A DNA stretch of 26,109 nucleotides, from assembly GCA_046597455.1 (NCBI GenBank), contig JBKJKJ010000457.1:1-26109 (forward strand). The letters are read 5' to 3'. Under the pieces are notes generated by a model that searched no databases, was not told where the DNA came from, and was given only the letters and a program-made list of their open reading frames with translations. Every line of letters starts with the position of its first letter. Positions within the stretch are counted from its first letter, which is position 1. The DNA comes from JAQGMV01 sp046597455. Its GTDB lineage: Bacteria > Pseudomonadota > Gammaproteobacteria > Burkholderiales > SG8-41. Shown one piece after another: positions 22,323-26,109 of this stretch. The position numbers and the translations under genes were made by a program.

Positions 22323-22572
22323 TGCAGCCCTCCGGGCGGGTGGTGTTCACAAGTGACGTTAGTGGTGCGGTCTACTGCGGGCGTGGGTTGGAAACGTCCT
22401 GATCGACAAACGCGCTCAGGGCAGACTTGGGATGAAGTGTATTGGTTTTCGTCTGAACCGTCCCACGGGGCAGCGGCGTTCCGGCCGCGTTCGGGTCGCG
22501 CAGCGCCCGACCCGGCGGATCGTCGGTGCAGGCCGCCCGCGGGATCGCACAGGTACTGGCAAATAGTACAAA

Positions 22573-23280
22573 ATGCGGCTGGCCGATGGAATCGGGGTAT
22601 GCAACCAAATGGTTTATGCGCTGAGGCTGTACAAAGACGAGATCGCGCCCGGCACGGTCGTGTCCGTAACGCGGAATGCAGCGATCGTCTCGGCGACCTA
22701 CATCGTGTCGGGCAGCCTGCGATTGCGCAGCGAGTCGTTCAGCGGTGCGCTCGGCGCCAATAGCGCCTTTTGTGTGATGGCTTCGTCGGAAATCGTCGGC
22801 GGAAGCCTGCCCGCGTTCGCACTGCGTTGGGAGCTGTGTGGAAACGCGGCGGCCCCGCCGGTGCAGCTTGCGCGGGGTGTGTCGACGACCCTGCTGATGA
22901 GCGTTCCCGTCTCGCTCGAGCACGGCCAAAGCTATCTGTTGCGCTGTGACCGCGTGGACTTTCCGCCAACGGGGGTTGCCTTCCTTCATACGCATCAGGG
23001 GGGCGGCATTCGCTGTCTGCTCGCCGGGTCGATCGAGATCGAGACGCAGGGAACGCGTCATCGATACGGGCCGCTGGAACCGTGGTTCGAAGCGGGGCCT
23101 GATCCGGTCTTCGCTGCGGCTTCGGCGTCCGAGGCCACGGCATTCGTGCGCCTGATGATCCTGCCGCGCACGCTGCTCGGCAAGTCGTCGATTTCGTACG
23201 TGAATGCCGCCGATCTCGACAAACCGAAAAGCCAGAGTTACCAGGTCTTCATCGACACGCCGATCGAGCTTCCGCGGTAG
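22573..23280 (+). CDS. Cupin-like hypothetical protein
   Basis: A 235-residue protein whose C-terminal half carries a cupin pattern: GVAFLHTHQGGGIRCLLAGSIEIET (about residues 134-158, with histidines 139 and 141 as likely metal ligands), then the second motif around YGPLEPWFEAGPDPVFAAASASEATAFVRLMILP. The N-terminal half (TYIVSGSLRLRSESFSGALGANSAFCVM) may be a second degenerate cupin strand set. The start is unsure: the ATG at 22573 has no ribosome site; the ATG at 22609 follows a GGAATCGGGG stretch and may be the real one. It begins a rightward run with a Bug gene (39 bases later) and an amidohydrolase. It could be a dioxygenase, an isomerase or a binding protein; no function is claimed. Confidence 0.72.
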   Translation: MRLADGIGVCNQMVYALRLYKDEIAPGTVVSVTRNAAIVSATYIVSGSLRLRSESFSGALGANSAFCVMASSEIVGGSLPAFALRWELCGNAAAPPVQLARGVSTTLLMSVPVSLEHGQSYLLRCDRVDFPPTGVAFLHTHQGGGIRCLLAGSIEIETQGTRHRYGPLEPWFEAGPDPVFAAASASEATAFVRLMILPRTLLGKSSISYVNAADLDKPKSQSYQVFIDTPIELPR

Positions 23281-23319
23281 GGCCGCAGCGGCCGGCACAA
23301 AACATCCAGGAGCAGGAAT

Positions 23320-24291
23320 ATGTTCAGAAAAAGTTTGCTGTGTCTCTTTGTCATCGGCGCCGCCGGTGTCGGTTGCGGTGCGCTCGCTCAAGGTTTCCCC
23401 ACTAAGCCGATCCGAGTCGTCGTGCCTTTCGCGCCGGGCGGCAATGTCGACATCAATGCCCGTGCGATCGCGCCCGGTTTGAGGGAGGTGCTCGGCCAGT
23501 CCGTCATCGTCGATAACCGCGCGGGCGCGGGCGGCATGATCGGTTCGGAGCACGTCGCGAAGGCCCCCGCCGACGGCTACACCCTGCTGATGGCATCGAA
23601 CAGCGTATACAGTGTCGCGCCGAGTGTATTTTCGAAGCCGCTCTATCATCCTGTGAACGATTTCACCGCGGTTTCGATGCTGACAAGCGTGCCTTTCGTA
23701 CTCGTCATTCATCCGTCCGTTCCGGCGAGGACCTTCAGGGATTTTGTGGCCATCGTCAAATCGAATCCACGTGGCATGACCATCGCCAACGCAGGCGTCG
23801 GTACGTCCAATCACCTGGTGGGCGAATTGATGCAGATGCAAGCCGGCACCAGGATGGCCTCGATCCCTTACAAAGGCAGCGGCCCGGCGCTTATCGATCT
23901 CCTAGGCGGGCAGGTCGATGCGCACGTCGATCAGTTGACGGCATCGATGGGCCATATAAAAAGCGGCAGGATACGCGCGCTCGGGGTGACGACCAACAAG
24001 CGCTCCTCGCAGTTGCCCGACGTGCCCACGCTCGCCGAAGCCGGGCTCAAAGGCTTTGATGCGACGACCGCGACAGGCCTGCTCGCGCCGGCAGGCACGC
24101 CTCGGGACGTCGTCGATCGTCTCAATGCGGCCGCGGTGAAAGCGATCAACCAGGCGTCCGTCAAAGCGCGTTTCGCCGAGCTTGGTGCCGAAACCATAGG
24201 CAGCTCACCCGCTGAGTTCGGCGCCTATATCCGGGAAGACTTCGCGAAATGGTTCAAGGTCGTGAAAGACGCCGGCATCAAAGCGGACTGA
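23320..24291 (+). CDS. Bug/TctC-family periplasmic solute-binding protein
   Basis: A 323-residue Bug receptor with a signal peptide (MFRKSLLCLFVIGAAGVGCGALA-Q, cleavage near residue 23). A cysteine at 19 lies in VGC, but the lipobox is poor, so a soluble protein is more likely than a lipoprotein. Landmarks: IRVVVPFAPGGNVDINARAIAP, VIVDNRAGAGGMIGSEHVAKAPADGYT, SIPYKGSGPALIDL (IPYKG where most have VPYKG), LPDVPTLAEAG and GLLAPAGTP. A purine-rich AGGAGCAGGA site precedes the ATG. It sits between the cupin gene (39 bases) and the amidohydrolase gene (14 bases), a tight arrangement that suggests one transcript and a ligand related to a pyrone or dicarboxylate handled by the amidohydrolase. Confidence 0.93.
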   Translation: MFRKSLLCLFVIGAAGVGCGALAQGFPTKPIRVVVPFAPGGNVDINARAIAPGLREVLGQSVIVDNRAGAGGMIGSEHVAKAPADGYTLLMASNSVYSVAPSVFSKPLYHPVNDFTAVSMLTSVPFVLVIHPSVPARTFRDFVAIVKSNPRGMTIANAGVGTSNHLVGELMQMQAGTRMASIPYKGSGPALIDLLGGQVDAHVDQLTASMGHIKSGRIRALGVTTNKRSSQLPDVPTLAEAGLKGFDATTATGLLAPAGTPRDVVDRLNAAAVKAINQASVKARFAELGAETIGSSPAEFGAYIREDFAKWFKVVKDAGIKAD

Positions 24292-24305
24292 GCGCGAGGC
24301 CGGCC

Positions 24306-25196
24306 ATGGGTATTGCCAGCAACGATGCGCCGTGGTGCGCAGGGCCCGATCCCGATCCGCGCAAGCCGGGTATCGAATTGCCGCGAGGGGCGACGGACTG
24401 TCACGCTCACGTCTTTGGTCCGGCCGCGCATCATCCCTATTCACCGGATCGCATCTACACGCCTCCGGATGCGTTGCTGCCGGCTTACCTGCAGATGCTG
24501 AACGTGCTGGGCGTCGATCGGGCAGTTCTGGTGCAGCCGAGCGTGTACGGCATGGACAACGCGGTCATGCTGAATGCGTTGCGCGAGGCGGGTTCGCGTT
24601 TCAGGGCGGTGGCGGTCGTATCCGACGAGATAGAGGAATCCGAGCTCGATGCGCTGCATCTTGCGGGCGTGCGGGGTATCCGATTCAACGTAGTCGACGT
24701 CGCGAGCGGCCGGAATAGCCTGCCCATGGAGCGTATCCGACGCATGGCTGAACGCATCGCGCGGCTCGACTGGCATGTCCAGTTCCTGCTGCACGTGGAC
24801 CAATACGCCGATCTGCAACGGATGTTCGACGATTTCCCGACGCCCATCGTCATCGATCACTTCGGTTATATGGACGCATCGAAATCCTTGTCCGACCCGG
24901 GTTTCCAGGCCTTTTTGCGCCTGATGAAAGCGGGTCGCTGCTGGGCGAAATTCACGGGCGCCTATCGGATTTCCCGGCAGCACATGCCGTACGACGACAT
25001 CACGCCGTTCGCACGCGCGATCATCGACGCGAACCCGGAGCGCGTCGTGTGGGGTACTGACTGGCCGCATCCGAAACACGACGGCCCCATGCCTAACGAC
25101 GGCGAACTGTGCGGCCGCCTGGGCGACTGGATACCCGACTCGTCTATCCGGGCCCGGGTGCTCGTTGACAACCCGGCTCGTCTGTACGGCTTCTAG
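24306..25196 (+). CDS. Amidohydrolase family 2 protein (2-pyrone-4,6-dicarboxylate hydrolase-like)
   Basis: A 296-residue TIM-barrel metal hydrolase of the COG3618/LigI group, enzymes that open lactones such as 2-pyrone-4,6-dicarboxylate in aromatic catabolism. Active-site residues are visible: DCHAHVFGP (histidines 33 and 35), the barrel segment AVLVQPSVYGMDN, VIDHFGYMD (histidine 185), WAKFTGAYRIS and GTDWPHPKHDG (aspartate 252). Length fits the family. The ATG at 24306, with a GAGG site upstream, is preferred to the longer frame from 24249, which overlaps the Bug gene. It follows that gene by 14 bases, so it is probably the enzyme for the imported substrate or its product. Whether the true substrate is a pyrone, a lactone or another cyclic ester is open. 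Confidence 0.88.
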   Translation: MGIASNDAPWCAGPDPDPRKPGIELPRGATDCHAHVFGPAAHHPYSPDRIYTPPDALLPAYLQMLNVLGVDRAVLVQPSVYGMDNAVMLNALREAGSRFRAVAVVSDEIEESELDALHLAGVRGIRFNVVDVASGRNSLPMERIRRMAERIARLDWHVQFLLHVDQYADLQRMFDDFPTPIVIDHFGYMDASKSLSDPGFQAFLRLMKAGRCWAKFTGAYRISRQHMPYDDITPFARAIIDANPERVVWGTDWPHPKHDGPMPNDGELCGRLGDWIPDSSIRARVLVDNPARLYGF

Positions 25197-25298
25197 CCGA
25201 CAGAGGTGAGATCTCCGAGCCCGTTGCACAATGCCTGCGATGACGTGTTCGGTCGGTGATTGCCGGCAAGTGTTTCGCCTCAGCGTGTATCGAGCCTT

Positions 25299-25395
25299 TC
25301 ACCCCTTCCACGTCGCGGGGTCGACCGCGTGCCGGTCGTACTGCCCGACGCCCTGCACCAGCAGGAAGCGGCAGGGCCGGTCGCCGAACCGGTCC
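25299..25395 (-). pseudogene. Possible remnant of a protein C-terminus
   Basis: Between the amidohydrolase and the oxidoreductase, the leftward frame reads EDRFGDRPCRFLLVQGVGQYDRHAVDPATWKG and stops at 25299-25301. The composition and patterning (hydrophobic strand, then DPATW) look like the real end of an enzyme, but no upstream part exists because the neighbouring gene occupies another frame. I cannot name the parent family. It may be chance. Confidence 0.35.
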
Positions 25396-25398
25396 TCG

Positions 25399-26109
25399 TC
25401 AGCTGAGCGTGGGCGCGATTTTCCGGATCTGCTCAGAGGTGCGCTCGCCGGCGAGCGGTGTCCCCGGGATCAGATACTTGCCCATCACGAGGGGGCCGAT
25501 CAGCACCGGCTCGAACCCGACGTCCCGAATGAGCCGCGACGCCACGGCGACCGCATTCGCATCGTCGCTCGCGATCGGCATGCCGATGCGCTCGCCCTGG
25601 CTCTGCGCGATCGCAGGCAGTCTTGCGGCGCCCACTGCGTTGAAGGCACGCACGATGCGCGCCCCGGGCAGCAGCTCGGCCGACGCGAGACCGGCACCTT
25701 TCTCGCGCCCCCACGTCGCGATGTCACCATCGCGCCCCACGATGGGATTGGAGGTGTCGATCACCGCTTTGCCTTTGATCAGGTCGGCCAGGTCCTTGCC
25801 GAGTTGCGGCAGCGCGCTATAAGGGACCGCAACGAGGAGCACCTCGCCGAATGCGGCGGCGTCGCGCGGCGTGCCTGCCCGGGCAGCCGGGCCCAGGCTT
25901 GCCGCGAGCGCTTTGTCGTGCTCGAGGTTGCGCGACGAGAACATGACCTCGTGACCGGCCTTCACCCACAGTCCGCCGAGTGCCCCGCCGATCCTGCCTG
26001 AACCCACGATGCCTATTTTCAGTTTTTGAGCCGCTGCGCTTGCAGCGTGGGAAGCGAACGGCAGGCCGCTCGAACCCAGCGTTGCCCCGGCGGCGCCGGC
26101 AATCTTCAG
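25399..26109 (-). CDS. NADP-binding oxidoreductase (F420-dependent NADP reductase-like), 5' end beyond window
   Basis: At least 236 residues of a Rossmann protein of the NADPH:F420 oxidoreductase-like group (KLKIGIVGSGRIGGALGGLWVKAGHEVMFSSRN, then VAVPYSALPQLGKDL, VIDTSNPI, RIVRAFNAVGA and the ending GKYLIPGTPLAGERTSEQIRKIAPTLS). The GTG at 26007 is not the start: it falls inside the first strand, and the frame stays open for 34 more codons to the window edge. Those codons read LKIAGAAGATLGSSGLPFASHAASAAAQ, a hydrophobic stretch with an AXA-like end, as in a Sec or twin-arginine signal peptide; the charged n-region lies outside the window. An exported cofactor-binding reductase would fit the twin-arginine route, which carries folded proteins. 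The native cofactor is probably NADP(H). Confidence 0.82.
   Translation of the reverse strand: MKIAGAAGATLGSSGLPFASHAASAAAQKLKIGIVGSGRIGGALGGLWVKAGHEVMFSSRNLEHDKALAASLGPAARAGTPRDAAAFGEVLLVAVPYSALPQLGKDLADLIKGKAVIDTSNPIVGRDGDIATWGREKGAGLASAELLPGARIVRAFNAVGAARLPAIAQSQGERIGMPIASDDANAVAVASRLIRDVGFEPVLIGPLVMGKYLIPGTPLAGERTSEQIRKIAPTLS

Noticed and set aside
22372..23841. Open frame of 489 codons on the minus strand
   Set aside because: Antisense to the cupin and Bug genes; no family features.
1..26109. CRISPR array
   Set aside because: The only short repeats are three 63-bp copies with irregular gaps and the 120-bp coding duplication; there is no regular repeat-spacer pattern and no cas gene.

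Overview
The window is GC-rich, densely coded DNA that reads as a chromosome segment of a betaproteobacterium, most likely Burkholderiales. The main reason is five complete Bug/TctC-type periplasmic solute-binding proteins (155-1123, 4019-5008, 6433-7449, 19330-20328, 23320-24291), none with TctA/TctB membrane subunits nearby. Such expansions of orphan Bug proteins are typical of Bordetella/Cupriavidus-like bacteria. No rRNA, tRNA or CRISPR array was seen.

Left part (1-9219), catabolic. An RpiR regulator (1300-2157) with a well-formed promoter stands divergent from one Bug gene and upstream of an AtuA-family/DUF4387 pair (2230-4008). After it come a second Bug gene, a 77-bp REP-like doublet, a ketopantoate-reductase-like gene divergent from a third Bug gene, a dienelactone-hydrolase-like enzyme and a class I methyltransferase. 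The picture is uptake of small carboxylates or aromatic breakdown products and their processing.

Middle part (about 9400-18000), a mobile and accessory island. A broken IS91-type transposase is followed by two sites with the full architecture of integron attC recombination sites (10988-11083 and 14653-14715). Together they bound a gene cassette of about 3.6 kb whose only gene encodes a 1116-residue protein with an N-terminal PD-(D/E)XK-nuclease-like region, a long helical middle and an unrecognised C-terminal region. A small unknown gene lies just before the first attC. No integron integrase is visible, so this looks like an integrase-less attC cluster. Next are a coiled-coil membrane protein (DUF6161-like) on the opposite strand with an internal 120-bp tandem duplication, an IS66 orfA fragment, and three 63-bp copies of a palindromic repeat. 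Two of those copies flank a translationally coupled VOC/DHFR-like gene pair.

Right part (18227-26109), catabolic again. It holds an NHL beta-propeller protein, a leftward run of three genes for exported proteins (methyltransferase-fold protein, alpha/beta hydrolase, Bug protein), a rightward cupin/Bug/amidohydrolase run, and the C-terminal 236 residues of an NADP-binding oxidoreductase-like protein whose gene runs off the right edge. The candidate for a new system is the attC-bounded giant nuclease-like cassette with its neighbours.
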